From NCBI RefSeq assembly GCF_022346925.1, contig NZ_JAKRNJ010000008.1, forward strand, positions 1 to 64,000: DNA of 64,000 nt, written 5' to 3'. Made by a program: the position numbers and the translations under genes. Below the pieces are notes generated by a model. The model worked only from the letters and a program-made list of their open reading frames with translations, was not told where the DNA came from and made no database searches. Positions 8,151 to 17,294 of the stretch are shown here, one piece after another; within the stretch, counting starts at the first letter, position 1, and each line of letters opens with the position of its first letter. This DNA comes from Microvirga sp. ACRRW. Lineage in GTDB: Bacteria > Pseudomonadota > Alphaproteobacteria > Rhizobiales > Beijerinckiaceae.

Positions 8151-9946
8151 GCGGTTGCCTGCGGCCTGGGCTCGTCCGGGGGCACGCGGCTTGAGGGCAG
8201 GAGGGGCTTTGCCGCTCCTGACCGCTCGATCAGGGAGCGAGCCTTCGGGGCGACGCTCACATTGTCCCAGCCGCCATTGATGTCGAAAGCGATGGCGGGG
8301 ACGGATGAGGAGGCCGAGGAGATCTCCGCCTTCAGGCTGAGCGTGCGCTCCACCATGAGCACCTGACCCTTCATCTCGGCCGTCACATCCTCGGACGTGA
8401 GCCTTCCTTCCGTCACTTCGCCGATGCCGTCCTGAACGGCGATCTGCGCCTGGGCTTCCTGGAACGGCGTGCGTCCGCCCTTCCAGTTGAGGCTGGCGAG
8501 AAGCGGATGTTTCTCGACACGCTTCAGCGCATCGTCAAGGGCAATGCCGACGAGCTCGCCCTTGCGGACAGTGACCGAGCTGCGGCCATGCGCCTTCTGC
8601 ACCACTTCGACAGGATTGCGCCCCTTGCCCTCGAAAGTGAATTGTCCCTGCGCGCGGCCCGTGATCCAGCGCGGCTCTCCCATGCTGCTCAGGAAAGGCG
8701 CGATCTCGACGTTGCTGAAGGTGCCCTGGCTTTTGAACTCGGTCTCGCCATTGACGGAGATGAGCGACAGGCGGCCCTTAAGGCTGCCGTCATGAAAATC
8801 GGCACGGCCGATGGAGGCTTCGATCTCGCCTGGGCGCACGAGGACGCTGGCTGCCATATCCTCGACGCGCAGCTTGCCCAGACGCGCAGAAGCCGCAGAG
8901 AGGCGCAGGTCGAGATCGCTGCCCGTCACATGGGCCAGATCGAGCGCATCCTCGCTCCACGCCCCGGACGAGGTGCGGGCATGGCCGAAAGGCGCAAAGA
9001 GATCCGCGAGGTTCAGGTCGTCCGCCGCGAGCGTGCCCGAGATCACAGGCCGCTCCGTGTCGAAGCGAACCGCCATCGTGCCCTCCAGCTTGTCGTCGCC
9101 CAGCTTGACGGCGACGGAGGGCCAGGACAGGCGGCGGCGGTCCATGGAGAAGTCGCCCTTGACCGAGAAGGCCTGAACCAGGGGGCCGAACGGCAGCTTC
9201 ACACCGCTCCAGCGGGCGAAATCCCGCATGGAAACGGTTTCGATGGAGCCGTGGCCGGTGAGGCCGGGATTGGCGCCCAGCTGCGCCTCGCCCTGGAGGC
9301 TCAGGCGCATCGTGGGAGCAGCGACGCTCAGCTCGATAGGGCTGATGCGGCCGGCGGTGATCCGGTCAGGATGGATGGAGGCTTCTTCGACCGCGACCCG
9401 CTCACCCCGCCAGAGAACGTTTCCATAGGCCATCAGCGGCTCTTTTTCGCCGACCCAGCGAATGACGAACTCCGAAACGTCCAGATCCGAATCCTTCAGG
9501 TCGGTCCAGTGGATGGCGGTGCGGTTGAGGATCAGGCGACGGGCATGAAGAGCGCTGGAGCGGCTCTTGAACACCTCGTCCCATTTCACGTTCTGAAGGG
9601 CCTGGGCGGAGGCCGTGATCTTGCTGTCGCTCAGGTCGAAATCCGACAGCTCGACCCTTCCGAACAGAAGGGGAAGAACCCTGATCTCGCCGCGCAGCGT
9701 CCCGCCCTCGGCCTTGAGGGCCTGTTCCGGGAAGCGGAGGCTGACGTTCTCGAACTTGACCCGTGGGATCGGCAGCACGGCAAAGGTGGAGCGGCCCTCG
9801 ACCGTCAGGTCCAGGCCGTAGCGCTCCTTCATGTGGTCGGAGAGGGCAGACGACAGGCCGTTCTCCCTGAGGGTCCAGGGAGCTGCGGCCGCTCCAAGAA
9901 CGGCAAGCGCAATCAACGCGATGAAAAAGGCGACGCGGCGGGACAT
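8144..9946 (-). CDS. AsmA family protein
   Basis: A 600-residue protein with one N-terminal membrane helix (about 5-22, F-F-I-A-L-I-A-L-A-V-L-G) followed by a large periplasmic beta-rich region. The N-terminal part matches the AsmA domain, and the C-terminal section carries the AsmA_2 pattern with G-x-G-x-N-P (about 440) and L-x-G-x-L-x repeats. AsmA-like proteins are bridge-like factors linked to outer-membrane assembly or lipid transport between membranes. The start has no strong alternative. It overlaps potI tail-to-tail by 7 bp. Confidence 0.85.
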   Translation of the reverse strand: MSRRVAFFIALIALAVLGAAAAPWTLRENGLSSALSDHMKERYGLDLTVEGRSTFAVLPIPRVKFENVSLRFPEQALKAEGGTLRGEIRVLPLLFGRVELSDFDLSDSKITASAQALQNVKWDEVFKSRSSALHARRLILNRTAIHWTDLKDSDLDVSEFVIRWVGEKEPLMAYGNVLWRGERVAVEEASIHPDRITAGRISPIELSVAAPTMRLSLQGEAQLGANPGLTGHGSIETVSMRDFARWSGVKLPFGPLVQAFSVKGDFSMDRRRLSWPSVAVKLGDDKLEGTMAVRFDTERPVISGTLAADDLNLADLFAPFGHARTSSGAWSEDALDLAHVTGSDLDLRLSAASARLGKLRVEDMAASVLVRPGEIEASIGRADFHDGSLKGRLSLISVNGETEFKSQGTFSNVEIAPFLSSMGEPRWITGRAQGQFTFEGKGRNPVEVVQKAHGRSSVTVRKGELVGIALDDALKRVEKHPLLASLNWKGGRTPFQEAQAQIAVQDGIGEVTEGRLTSEDVTAEMKGQVLMVERTLSLKAEISSASSSVPAIAFDINGGWDNVSVAPKARSLIERSGAAKPLLPSSRVPPDEPRPQATAQ

Positions 9947-10145
9947 GAGCTTAAGTGTTTAAACCTTGTGCCCCACCTCGCAAGTGACGGATGGTCAACA
10001 CTCTGTGGGTTGGCGGGGCCGAATTATCATTTGTTCCCATATATCCATAGGAAGGGATTGTCTAAATTGAGGCCAAGTTGCAGGGTGCGACCCGATTACA
10101 TTTCAAGGCCTTGAAGGGCGGGTGGAGCCCTAGGAGGAATCGTTG

Positions 10146-10856
10146 ATGAATAAGGTTTACAGCGACGCGCGGTCCGCGCTGGCCGGCGTCGTGAAGGACG
10201 GGATGACGATCATGGCCGGAGGCTTCGGCCTGTGCGGCATTCCGGAGACGCTGATCGAGGCGATCCGTGATTCGGGAGCGAAGGATCTCACCTTCATCTC
10301 CAACAACGCAGGCGTCGACGGCGTCGGTTTGGGCCGCCTCCTGGAGACCCGCCAGATCCGCAAGATGATCTCGTCGTATGTGGGTGAGAACAAGCTCTTC
10401 GCCCAGCAATACCTCTCCGGCGAGCTGGAACTCGAATTCAATCCTCAAGGCACGCTCGCCGAGCGCATTCGCGCGGGCGGCGCGGGCATTCCGGCCTTCT
10501 ACACCAAGACCGGCGTCGGCACGCTGATTGCCGAGGGCAAGGAAGTGCGCGAATTCAATGGCGAGAAATACGTCATGGAAACCGGCCTCTTCGCCGACAT
10601 CTCCGTGGTTCATGCCTGGAAGGGCGACACGGAGGGCAACCTCGTCTACCGCAAGACCGCCCGCAACTTTAACCCGATGATGGCAAGCGCCTCGCGCATG
10701 ACGATTGCCGAGGTGGAAAATCTGGTGCCCGCCGGCGAGATCGACCCGGATTGCATCCATACGCCCGGCATTTTCGTGAAGCGCATGGTGCATGTTCCGA
10801 ACCCGGTCAAACACATCGAGCAGCGCACCACCCGCAAGCGCGAGGAGACAGTCTGA
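10146..10856 (+). CDS. scoA: 3-oxoacid CoA-transferase, subunit A
   Basis: A 236-residue CoA-transferase alpha subunit. It shows the family signature [10 protein letters not shown]-x-L-I near residues 21-33 and S-N-N-A-G at about 52-56. With subunit B it moves CoA from succinyl-CoA (or a similar donor) to a 3-oxoacid such as acetoacetate, feeding ketone-body or aromatic-derived acids to central metabolism. A strong AGGAGGA sits 7 bp before ATG 10146; a TTG one codon upstream is less likely. The stop overlaps the next start (TGATG), so both subunits are co-translated. Distinguishing SCOT from 3-oxoadipate or AtoDA types would need a phylogeny. Confidence 0.9.
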   Translation: MNKVYSDARSALAGVVKDGMTIMAGGFGLCGIPETLIEAIRDSGAKDLTFISNNAGVDGVGLGRLLETRQIRKMISSYVGENKLFAQQYLSGELELEFNPQGTLAERIRAGGAGIPAFYTKTGVGTLIAEGKEVREFNGEKYVMETGLFADISVVHAWKGDTEGNLVYRKTARNFNPMMASASRMTIAEVENLVPAGEIDPDCIHTPGIFVKRMVHVPNPVKHIEQRTTRKREETV

Positions 10857-11536
10857 TGGCATGGACCCGTGAACAGATGGCGGCCCGCGCCGCCAAGGAG
10901 CTGCGCGACGGTTATTACGTGAACCTCGGCATCGGCATTCCGACGCTCGTGTCGAACTACATTCCCTCCGGCATGCATGTGCAGTTGCAGTCGGAGAACG
11001 GCATGCTCGGCATGGGACCTTTCCCCTTCGAGGGCGAGGAGGATGCCGACCTCATCAACGCCGGCAAGCAGACGATCACCGAGCTGCCGACCACGAGCTA
11101 TTTCTCGTCCGCGGATTCCTTCGGCATGATCCGTGGCGGCCATATCGACCTGTCGATCCTCGGCGCTATGCAGGTGGCCCAGAACGGCGATCTCGCCAAC
11201 TGGATGATCCCCGGCAAGATGGTGAAGGGCATGGGCGGCGCCATGGACCTGGTGGCTGGCGTGAAGCGCGTGGTCGTGGTCATGGAGCATGTGGCGAAGG
11301 CCAAGGACGGCTCGGAAGAGGCGAAGCTCCTGAAGGCCTGCACCCTGCCGCTGACCGGCACGGGCGTGGTCGACATCGTGATCACCGATCTCGGCGTCTT
11401 CTCCATCGACAAGAAGGGCGGCAACGGCATGACCCTGATCGAGCTGGCCGATGGCGTCACGCTCGACGAGATCAAGGCGAAGACGGAAGCCGACTTCAAG
11501 GTTGAGCTGAACGGCAAGCAATCGAACGCTGCTTAA
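10856..11536 (+). CDS. scoB: 3-oxoacid CoA-transferase, subunit B
   Basis: A 226-residue beta subunit. The catalytic glutamate lies in Q-S-E-N-G-M-L-G (about residues 45-52), which forms the glutamyl-CoA thioester in this family. The N-terminus [16 protein letters not shown][14 protein letters not shown] is typical. Start ATG 10856 shares one base with the subunit A stop. A hairpin terminator follows 24 bp after the stop. Confidence 0.92.
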   Translation: MAWTREQMAARAAKELRDGYYVNLGIGIPTLVSNYIPSGMHVQLQSENGMLGMGPFPFEGEEDADLINAGKQTITELPTTSYFSSADSFGMIRGGHIDLSILGAMQVAQNGDLANWMIPGKMVKGMGGAMDLVAGVKRVVVVMEHVAKAKDGSEEAKLLKACTLPLTGTGVVDIVITDLGVFSIDKKGGNGMTLIELADGVTLDEIKAKTEADFKVELNGKQSNAA

Positions 11537-11559
11537 CGCGCTTCGGATATTCCGCACCG

Positions 11560-11595
11560 CAGGCCTCGGGTGCTCTCCGGGGCCTGTTTGTTTTT
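11560..11595 (+). terminator. Intrinsic terminator after the CoA-transferase genes
   Basis: Arms CAGGCCTCGG and CCGGGGCCTG (one mismatch) with a 7-nt loop, followed by TTTGTTTTT. It ends the two-gene operon before the hydrolase gene. Confidence 0.75.
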
Positions 11596-11633
11596 GGAGG
11601 GAACCGGGGCGGGGCCGGTCCGTTTGCCTGACT

Positions 11634-12224
11634 ATGACGCCCCTAGGCCCCAACACGCTTCACCTGTGCATCGACATGCAGCGGCTCTTTTCACCCGACG
11701 GGCCGTGGCCGACCCCGTGGATGGAGCGCGTGCTGCCAACGGTCGCGCAGATTGCCGAACAAGCGCCTGACCGTACGGTCTTCACGCGTTTCATTCCCCC
11801 GCACCGGCCCGAGGACATGCCCGGCACATGGCGCGGCTATTACGAGCGCTGGCGTGAAGTGACCCGCGAGCATCTCGATCCGCGCCTTCTGGAACTGATG
11901 CCGCCGCTGCAACGGCTCGTTCCGCCTGCGATCGTGCTGGACAAGCCGGTTTACTCAGCATTCGCCGGTCACAAGCTGCGCGATCTCGTCAGCGAGCGCG
12001 GGATAGACACACTCCTCATCACAGGCTCGGAGACCGACATGTGCGTTCTTGCCACCGTGCTCGGTGCGGTCGATCTGGGCTTGCGCGTCGTGATCGTCAC
12101 CGACGGTGTTTGCAGCTCATCCGACGAGGGTCACGATACGCTCCTGACGCTCTATACCAAGCGCTTCAGCTATCAGGTCGAGACGATTACCAGCGAAGTC
12201 GTGCTGGCGGAATGGGCGGCGTGA
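11634..12224 (+). CDS. Isochorismatase-family cysteine hydrolase
   Basis: A 196-residue alpha/beta hydrolase of the isochorismatase/nicotinamidase superfamily. The catalytic triad can be read as Asp14 (L-C-I-D-M-Q), Lys104 (L-D-K-P-V-Y-S-A-F) and Cys137 (G-S-E-T-D-M-C-V-L-A-T). Members cleave amides such as nicotinamide, ureidoacrylate or carbamoyl sarcosine, or vinyl ethers such as isochorismate; the substrate is not evident. The next gene runs in the opposite direction, 19 bp away. It follows the CoA-transferase terminator, so it probably has its own promoter. Confidence 0.85.
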   Translation: MTPLGPNTLHLCIDMQRLFSPDGPWPTPWMERVLPTVAQIAEQAPDRTVFTRFIPPHRPEDMPGTWRGYYERWREVTREHLDPRLLELMPPLQRLVPPAIVLDKPVYSAFAGHKLRDLVSERGIDTLLITGSETDMCVLATVLGAVDLGLRVVIVTDGVCSSSDEGHDTLLTLYTKRFSYQVETITSEVVLAEWAA

Positions 12225-12243
12225 GGGGCAAATGAAATGCCGG

Positions 12244-13974
12244 TCACGAGCTCGGGTTGCTCGAGGGTGAGTCCGGACTCTCCGGCCTCTTCTGACGAGC
12301 CTCCGCGCTGCGCACCAGTTGGATGACGGGCAGAAGGCCGATCAGCACGATGACGAGCGCGGCGAGGGAGCCGTCCTCGAAGCGTCCGCGTGAGGCGTAG
12401 GTATAGACCTGCGTGGCGAGCGTTTCCGTGTTGAGAGGGCGCAGCAGCAGGGTCGCGGGCAATTCCTTGATGCAATCCACGAAGATCAGCAAGGCGGCGC
12501 TCGCCATTGCCGGACGCATGAGCGGGATTTGAATGCGCCAAGCCATTTCCTTGCGCGACGAGCCCAAAGTGCGCGCCGCATCCTCAAGGCTCGGCGAAAC
12601 GCGGTCGAGGCCTGCAGAGAGCGAGCCGGTCGCAATCGACAGGAAGCGCAGGACGTAGGCGATGATGATGGCGAAAGACGTGCCCATGAGAAGCAGGCCA
12701 AGGCGCTCCCCGGTGAGGTGGCGCCAGATCGTGCCGATTACTTCGTCGATTTTGACCAGCGGCGTCATGAGGCCGAGCGCGAGCACCGTGCCGGGAACCG
12801 CATACCCTAAGCCTGCTACGAACAGAGTGCTTCTCGCCAGCGGCGACTTGGCGATGCGCGCAACGGAGACGAGCAAGGTGGCGAGCGCAAGAACCGCGAT
12901 GGTCGCCGTGACCGACAGGCCCAGCGTGATCAGGAGATGATCGAGAAACTCGGAGTCGAACTGTGCAATAAGGCTCCCGCGCAGGATCTCGCGCAACAGG
13001 AAGGCGACAGGCAAAACGAAGCCGAGGAAAACCGGGATGGCGCATAGCACCGTCGCGAGCCATGCACGCCCGCCAAACAGCGGAGCCGGATGCACGACGC
13101 GCGAGCGCTTGGCCGAGGTCGCGTAGCGCTTGTCCTTACGGCCGTAGCGCTCGATGAGTATCAGCGCGACGACGAACGCGAGCATCACGCAGGCGATCTG
13201 CGCGGCGCCGGGAAGGCTGCCCCGGTTGAGCCATGTGTTGTAGACGGCGACGGTGAGCGTACGCACGCCGAGATATTCGCTTGCCCCGATGTCGTTCAGC
13301 GCTTCGAGCATGGCGAGCGACAGGCCGACAGCCAGGGCAGGGCGGGCGAGGGGGAGGGCGATGACGCGAAAGAGCTTCAGGCGGCTTGCGCCGAGAACGC
13401 GCGCGACCTCCAGCATGCTGGCGCTTTGCGTCAGGAACATCGCGCGCGAGACGATGTACACATAAGGGTAGAGGACGGCGGACATCACGAGGATGCAGCC
13501 ATAGAGCGAACGGATTTCAGGGAACCAGTAATCGCCGCGCGACGTCCAGCCCATGGCATTGCGCAGAGCCATCTGCACGAGGCCCGCGGAATCGAACAGC
13601 TCCACGTAGATATAGGCCGTGATGTAGGTCGGCACGGCGAGCGGCAGGGGCAGAAGCCACACGAGAATGCTGCGGCCGGGGAAGCGATGCGCGGTCACGA
13701 GCCAGGCGGAGGTGATGCCCATGGAGCCCGCAACCACCGCGATGCCGGCAAGAAGCGCCAGCGTGTCGACGATGCTCGACGGCAGGACGTTGCGGATGAG
13801 GTGGGGCCAGATCTCCGCGTCGCCCTCGGCCGCGATCCCGATCAGTGCCGCGATGGGCAAAAGCACGAGCAGCCCCGCCGCAGCCACGGCGGCGGATAGC
13901 CACCAGGGAATGCGCTTCCCCGACTGTCTCAGGGCGGTACGGAATAGGGATTGTGCTTCTGCGGTTGCTCTCAA
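12244..13974 (-). CDS. fbpB: Ferric iron ABC transporter permease (FbpB-type, two fused permease domains)
   Basis: A 576-residue inner-membrane protein with about 12 helices, arranged as two BPD_transp_1 halves, each with an EAA-like loop (E-V-A-R-V-L-G-A-S-R-L-K-L-F at about 190-205 and E-D-A-A-R-T-L-G-S-S-R-K-E-M in the second half). This double-permease layout is typical of FbpB/SfuB/HitB iron transporters. It is transcribed after the FbpA-like binding protein, with a 69-bp gap that holds a strong hairpin. No ATPase (fbpC) gene adjoins it; the ATPase must be supplied from elsewhere. Confidence 0.9.
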   Translation of the reverse strand: MRATAEAQSLFRTALRQSGKRIPWWLSAAVAAAGLLVLLPIAALIGIAAEGDAEIWPHLIRNVLPSSIVDTLALLAGIAVVAGSMGITSAWLVTAHRFPGRSILVWLLPLPLAVPTYITAYIYVELFDSAGLVQMALRNAMGWTSRGDYWFPEIRSLYGCILVMSAVLYPYVYIVSRAMFLTQSASMLEVARVLGASRLKLFRVIALPLARPALAVGLSLAMLEALNDIGASEYLGVRTLTVAVYNTWLNRGSLPGAAQIACVMLAFVVALILIERYGRKDKRYATSAKRSRVVHPAPLFGGRAWLATVLCAIPVFLGFVLPVAFLLREILRGSLIAQFDSEFLDHLLITLGLSVTATIAVLALATLLVSVARIAKSPLARSTLFVAGLGYAVPGTVLALGLMTPLVKIDEVIGTIWRHLTGERLGLLLMGTSFAIIIAYVLRFLSIATGSLSAGLDRVSPSLEDAARTLGSSRKEMAWRIQIPLMRPAMASAALLIFVDCIKELPATLLLRPLNTETLATQVYTYASRGRFEDGSLAALVIVLIGLLPVIQLVRSAEARQKRPESPDSPSSNPSS

Positions 13975-13982
13975 TGTAAAAC

Positions 13983-14006
13983 GGCGCTGCCGTTGCCGGC
14001 AGCGCC
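13983..14006 (-). terminator. Intercistronic hairpin between fbpA and fbpB
   Basis: Perfect 10-bp arms (GGCGCTGCCG) around a 4-nt loop; read on the minus strand it is followed by GTTTTACATT. It probably acts as a partial terminator or an mRNA-stabilising 3' end so that the binding protein is made in excess of the permease. Confidence 0.7.
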
Positions 14007-14043
14007 TCCTTTGAAGTGCAGCTTTAAGGCGCTGCGCATCGCT

Positions 14044-15072
14044 TTACTGGTCGAAGCCGACCTTGTCGACCAGTTCACTGGCCTTCTTGCGCAGCTTGGC
14101 GATCTCGGCGATCGACACGTTGTCCGCCTTCAGCTCGCCGAAGGAGGCGATGGTCGGGTGAACCTTGATGCCTGCCTTGATCGGGTATTCGGAGTTGGCT
14201 TCGGCATGGATGTGCTGCGAGTCGTCGGAGACCATGAACTCCATGAACTTCACGGCGTTCGCCTTGTTCGGAGCGTTCTTGGCGAGCGCGAGGCCGGAGA
14301 CGTTCACATGCGTGCCGCCGCCCTGGAAGGTCGGGAGGATCACGTTGATGGCCTCACCCCACTTCTTCTGCTCTTCGTCCTTGCCGTTCAGCATGAGCGA
14401 AACGTAGTAGGTGTTGCCGACAGCGATGTCGCAGACGCCGGCGAGGATGTCCTTGGCCTGCTCGCGGTCGCCGCCCGAGGGCTTCTTGGCGAGGTTGGCC
14501 TTCACGCCCTTCAGCCATTCCTCGGCCTTGGCTTCGCCCATATGGGCGATGGCGGCTGCGATGAGGCTGACATTGTAGAGATGCTGGCCGGAACGAATGC
14601 AGACCTTGCCCTTCCACTTGGGATCGGCGAGCTCTTCATAGGTGATGGCCGTCTGCTTCACGCGCTCCTTGGAGGCGTAGACCACGCGGCCGCGCAGGGC
14701 GATTCCGAACCAGTGACCTTCCGGGTCGCGATAGGCGGCGGGAATCACCTTCTCAAGCGCCTCGGACTTCACGGCTTGAGTCACGCCGTAATCCTTGGCG
14801 GCCTGAAGGCGGCCGATATCGACGGTGAGGATGATGTCCGCAGGGCTGTTCGCGCCCTCGGTGCGCACGCGCTCCTCGAGGCCGTTATTGATGAAGATCG
14901 TGTTGACCTTGATGCCGGTCTCTTTGGTGAACTCGTCGAGAACCGGCTTGATGAGGCCCGGCTCGCGGGTAGTGTAGATGTTGAGTTCCTGGGCGGAGGC
15001 CGCCGTACCCGCAAGAGTGCCGAGAGCGACGGCACCGGCCAGGAAGCCGCGCATGAATTTCACATTTGCCAT
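14044..15072 (-). CDS. fbpA: Ferric iron ABC transporter periplasmic binding protein (FbpA-type)
   Basis: A 342-residue secreted protein. The signal peptide is residues 1-27 (hydrophobic core, cleavage after A-S-A before Q-E-L-N-I-Y). The N-terminus L-N-I-Y-T-T-R-E-P of the mature protein and a tyrosine pair at 222-223 (G-N-T-Y-Y-V-S-L) match the iron-coordinating residues of FbpA/FutA proteins. It binds Fe3+ in the periplasm and delivers it to the FbpB-type permease encoded downstream. The upstream region is unusually AT-rich and contains an inverted repeat resembling iron-regulator sites. Confidence 0.9.
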   Translation of the reverse strand: MANVKFMRGFLAGAVALGTLAGTAASAQELNIYTTREPGLIKPVLDEFTKETGIKVNTIFINNGLEERVRTEGANSPADIILTVDIGRLQAAKDYGVTQAVKSEALEKVIPAAYRDPEGHWFGIALRGRVVYASKERVKQTAITYEELADPKWKGKVCIRSGQHLYNVSLIAAAIAHMGEAKAEEWLKGVKANLAKKPSGGDREQAKDILAGVCDIAVGNTYYVSLMLNGKDEEQKKWGEAINVILPTFQGGGTHVNVSGLALAKNAPNKANAVKFMEFMVSDDSQHIHAEANSEYPIKAGIKVHPTIASFGELKADNVSIAEIAKLRKKASELVDKVGFDQ

Positions 15073-15161
15073 TTTTGGTTCTCCACGGATTCAGGGGCGT
15101 CATATCGCGCCGAAACTGTGCCGCAAGAACCACGATCCAGGACTGGGGTCAAATAAAAAAC

Positions 15162-15208
15162 AAGTTATATCAATAACTTAGATAAATTCTAAACTGTTCT
15201 TGTTTAGA
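15162..15208. promoter_or_regulatory. AT-rich region with three inverted repeats: possible iron-regulator box and terminator
   Basis: Three overlapping symmetric elements are seen. AAGTTAT-ATCA-ATAACTT (15162-15179), read leftward, is followed by a T-rich run and may be the terminator of the cyclic-nucleotide-binding gene. TTAGA-N5-TCTAA (15178-15192) resembles the TTAGAA/TTCTAA symmetry of Irr (ICE) boxes of alphaproteobacteria, about 106 bp upstream of the fbpA start. TCTAAAC-N7-GTTTAGA (15188-15208) is a perfect 7-bp repeat. The symmetry is direct observation; iron control is inference from the neighbouring gene. Confidence 0.4.
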
Positions 15209-15214
15209 GGTTTT

Positions 15215-15886
15215 CTAGGCTGATATGGCCTTCTGGACGGTGGGCTTGTCGGCCCGCAGCGTTTCGATCTCCGCTTCCATCCTCTGCATGTTCTTGAACA
15301 GGCGCTCGCTGGTAAGCCGCAGGAAGTAGAAGCCGAATTGCGGGTTCTGGAAATAGAGCTGGCGCACCTCGTCGTAGGAGATGTTCAGCACCTCTCCGTC
15401 CTCCAAACATTCCAGGGTTTGAGTCCGCTTGTTGTCCGGAGACATGAAGCCCATTTCGCCGACGACCTGTCCCTGCAGCAGCTCGATATCGAGTTCTTTC
15501 AAATGATAGCGGCCGGAGAGAGTGTAGAACATGCAGTTGGCGGTATCGCCTCGGGCGAACAGAATTTCGCCGGCCTTCACATTACGGCGTGTCATGAAGG
15601 GCTTAAGCCATTCCATCGATAGGTCACTCTTCGAGGCCTGTTTCACCTGCCGGATCAGGCGGATCATCTGGTAGAGCCGCACCGCGTTGAGGGGCAGAAG
15701 GATCAGGTTGACCGTGATGCTGGGATAAAGCCGCATGATCACGGCATAGGTGAGCGAAACGGCATTCGTCGCGATGCCGACGCAGCGCAGCGGAATGATC
15801 GTGCGCATTGCGCTGCCGGTGATGGAAAGAGCGGCTGCCAGCCAAGCAATGCCATCGATCCAGGTCAGTGAGTTGAGCCACGCCAT
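15215..15886 (-). CDS. Membrane-anchored cyclic-nucleotide-binding domain protein (Popeye-like layout)
   Basis: A 223-residue protein. Residues 8-80 form about three membrane helices, followed by a cyclic-nucleotide-binding domain at about 90-200: V-K-A-G-E-I-L-F-A-R-G-D (103-114) and a phosphate-binding-cassette-like G-E-M-G-F with a downstream R-T-Q-T (143-157, Glu144 and Arg154 present). No DNA-binding helix-turn-helix follows; the tail is a short coiled-coil-like stretch. Membrane helices before a CRP-like domain recall Popeye-domain proteins. It may sense cAMP or cGMP at the membrane. The effector is unknown. It stands alone between fbpA and a lipoprotein gene. Confidence 0.75.
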   Translation of the reverse strand: MAWLNSLTWIDGIAWLAAALSITGSAMRTIIPLRCVGIATNAVSLTYAVIMRLYPSITVNLILLPLNAVRLYQMIRLIRQVKQASKSDLSMEWLKPFMTRRNVKAGEILFARGDTANCMFYTLSGRYHLKELDIELLQGQVVGEMGFMSPDNKRTQTLECLEDGEVLNISYDEVRQLYFQNPQFGFYFLRLTSERLFKNMQRMEAEIETLRADKPTVQKAISA

Positions 15887-15999
15887 GAAGCTTATTTCCC
15901 CATGTTATTCCGCAACGTCATATACGTATCATCGCAGAGTGCAAATGCGACACCCCGCTTCGCGCAGTCCGGTGAGGCTGGGCCGCAGGGTGGGACACG

Positions 16000-16024
16000 A
16001 AAAAGGCCCCCAGTCGGGGACCTT
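16000..16024 (-). terminator. Intrinsic terminator after the small lipoprotein gene
   Basis: Read leftward, the arms AAGGTCCCCG and CGGGGGCCTT (one mismatch) are followed by TTTTTCG. It is 34 bp beyond the lipoprotein stop. Confidence 0.75.
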
Positions 16025-16058
16025 GAGCTGGGCGCGCCGGGCACAAGCGCGGCGGTAG

Positions 16059-16295
16059 TCAAGGCTGCGCGGCGGGGCGAGGTGTGACCAGTCGATCGGG
16101 CACCGTGAGGCTACGGCGCTGCGGTTGCACACTTGTGGACGCGGTGGTGGCGCGGTCCCGTGAGTTGCTGGAGACTGAGGGCGGCGGGGGGACATCGGTG
16201 CGCGGAAGCACGCCTTCGGGAGCGGCCGAGATCGCACATCCGGCCAAAGCCAAACATGACAGGCCGATAAGGGAAACGATTGCTGTCCGATGCAT
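16059..16295 (-). CDS. Small lipoprotein, unknown function
   Basis: A 78-residue product with a lipoprotein signal: M-H-R-T-A-I-V-S-L-I-G-L-S-C-L and lipobox L-A-G-C with Cys20 as the lipidated residue. The mature 59 residues are Pro/Ser/Arg-rich and probably unstructured. Residue +2 is Ala, so sorting to the outer membrane is expected under the Lol rule for enterobacteria. No relative can be named. It has its own terminator, and the gene reads as complete. Confidence 0.65.
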   Translation of the reverse strand: MHRTAIVSLIGLSCLALAGCAISAAPEGVLPRTDVPPPPSVSSNSRDRATTASTSVQPQRRSLTVPDRLVTPRPAAQP

Positions 16296-16451
16296 GGCAT
16301 CACTCTCCGTTCTTGTCGCTAAAGCTAGGCCATAAAAGCGTGAAGTCGAGTCTGGGCGGCCTGAAAATTCCTAGGGCGGGGCTCCTCCAGGGGACGTCGA
16401 GACCTACCTTCATGAGGAAGCCCAATGCCCTTGCAAAGCATAGAGGAGTTC

Positions 16452-17240
16452 ATGAGCCCCAATCGCCTGAAGATGAGCGCCGGAATGCTCGGCAAAGGAT
16501 GCGGCCTTCTGGCCGGAGCGTGGCTGGCCGTGATGGTCTTCGGCAGTGCGGCCGAAGCGAAGTGCCAGGATGCGCCAGGGCCGAGGGTCGATTGGGCGGG
16601 CTGTTCCAAGGCGCGGATCATGCTGACCGGCGAGGACCTCTCAGGCACGAACTTTCACCGGTCGCTTCTGACCTTAAGCGATTTCGGCGGGTCGAAGTTG
16701 GTAGGCGCCAATCTCAGCGAGACCGAGATCAGCCGCACGCGTTTCGAGAAGGCCGATCTGTCGAAGGCGAATTTTACCAAGGCGCTCGGATGGCGGGCGA
16801 ACTTTGCCGAAGCGATTTTGGCCGAGGCGAATTTCGCATCCGCTGACATGAACCGCTCGAACTTCGCAAAGTCCCGGGCAACAGGAGCCGATTTCCAGAA
16901 GGCGGAATTGAACCGGTCGGATTTCAGCGGCGCGAACCTGGAGCGTGCCAACATGGCGAAAGCCGAGCTGGCGCGCGTCGTCTTTCAGCAAACGGCGCTC
17001 ACGGGCGTCGACTTCAACCATTCCAACCTCTCCCGCGCCCAACTGAGCGGAGCGATGCTTCGGGATGTGAACATGGAGGGTGCCTACCTCTACCTTACTC
17101 AATTCAGCGGTGCGGATCTGTCGGGCGCGAAGGGGTTGACGCAGACTCAGGTCGACATGGCCTGCGGCGACGCCCAAACCAAGCTGCCTTCAGGGATAAC
17201 GGTCCCCAAGACCTGGCCCTGTGCCAGCGACGACGATTGA
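16452..17240 (+). CDS. Secreted pentapeptide-repeat protein
   Basis: From ATG 16452 the product has 262 residues; an upstream ATG at 16425 would add nine. A signal peptide (about 36 residues, G-L-L-A-G-A-W-L-A-V-M-V-F-G-S-A-A-E-A) precedes about 35 tandem pentapeptides of the A-(D/N)-(L/F)-x-x type (for example A-N-L-S-E, A-D-L-S-K, A-N-F-T-K, A-D-F-Q-K), which fold into a right-handed quadrilateral beta-helix. Cysteines flank the helix at C-Q-D..., G-C-S-K, M-A-C-G and W-P-C and may form disulphides. Such proteins in the periplasm have no settled role. Ribosome site GAGGAG is close to 16452. Confidence 0.8.
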   Translation: MSPNRLKMSAGMLGKGCGLLAGAWLAVMVFGSAAEAKCQDAPGPRVDWAGCSKARIMLTGEDLSGTNFHRSLLTLSDFGGSKLVGANLSETEISRTRFEKADLSKANFTKALGWRANFAEAILAEANFASADMNRSNFAKSRATGADFQKAELNRSDFSGANLERANMAKAELARVVFQQTALTGVDFNHSNLSRAQLSGAMLRDVNMEGAYLYLTQFSGADLSGAKGLTQTQVDMACGDAQTKLPSGITVPKTWPCASDDD

Positions 17241-17294
17241 ACCCCGCGGGTTGAAACAAACCACCAGCTTAACCGTTGGATTCCGTGAGACTTG

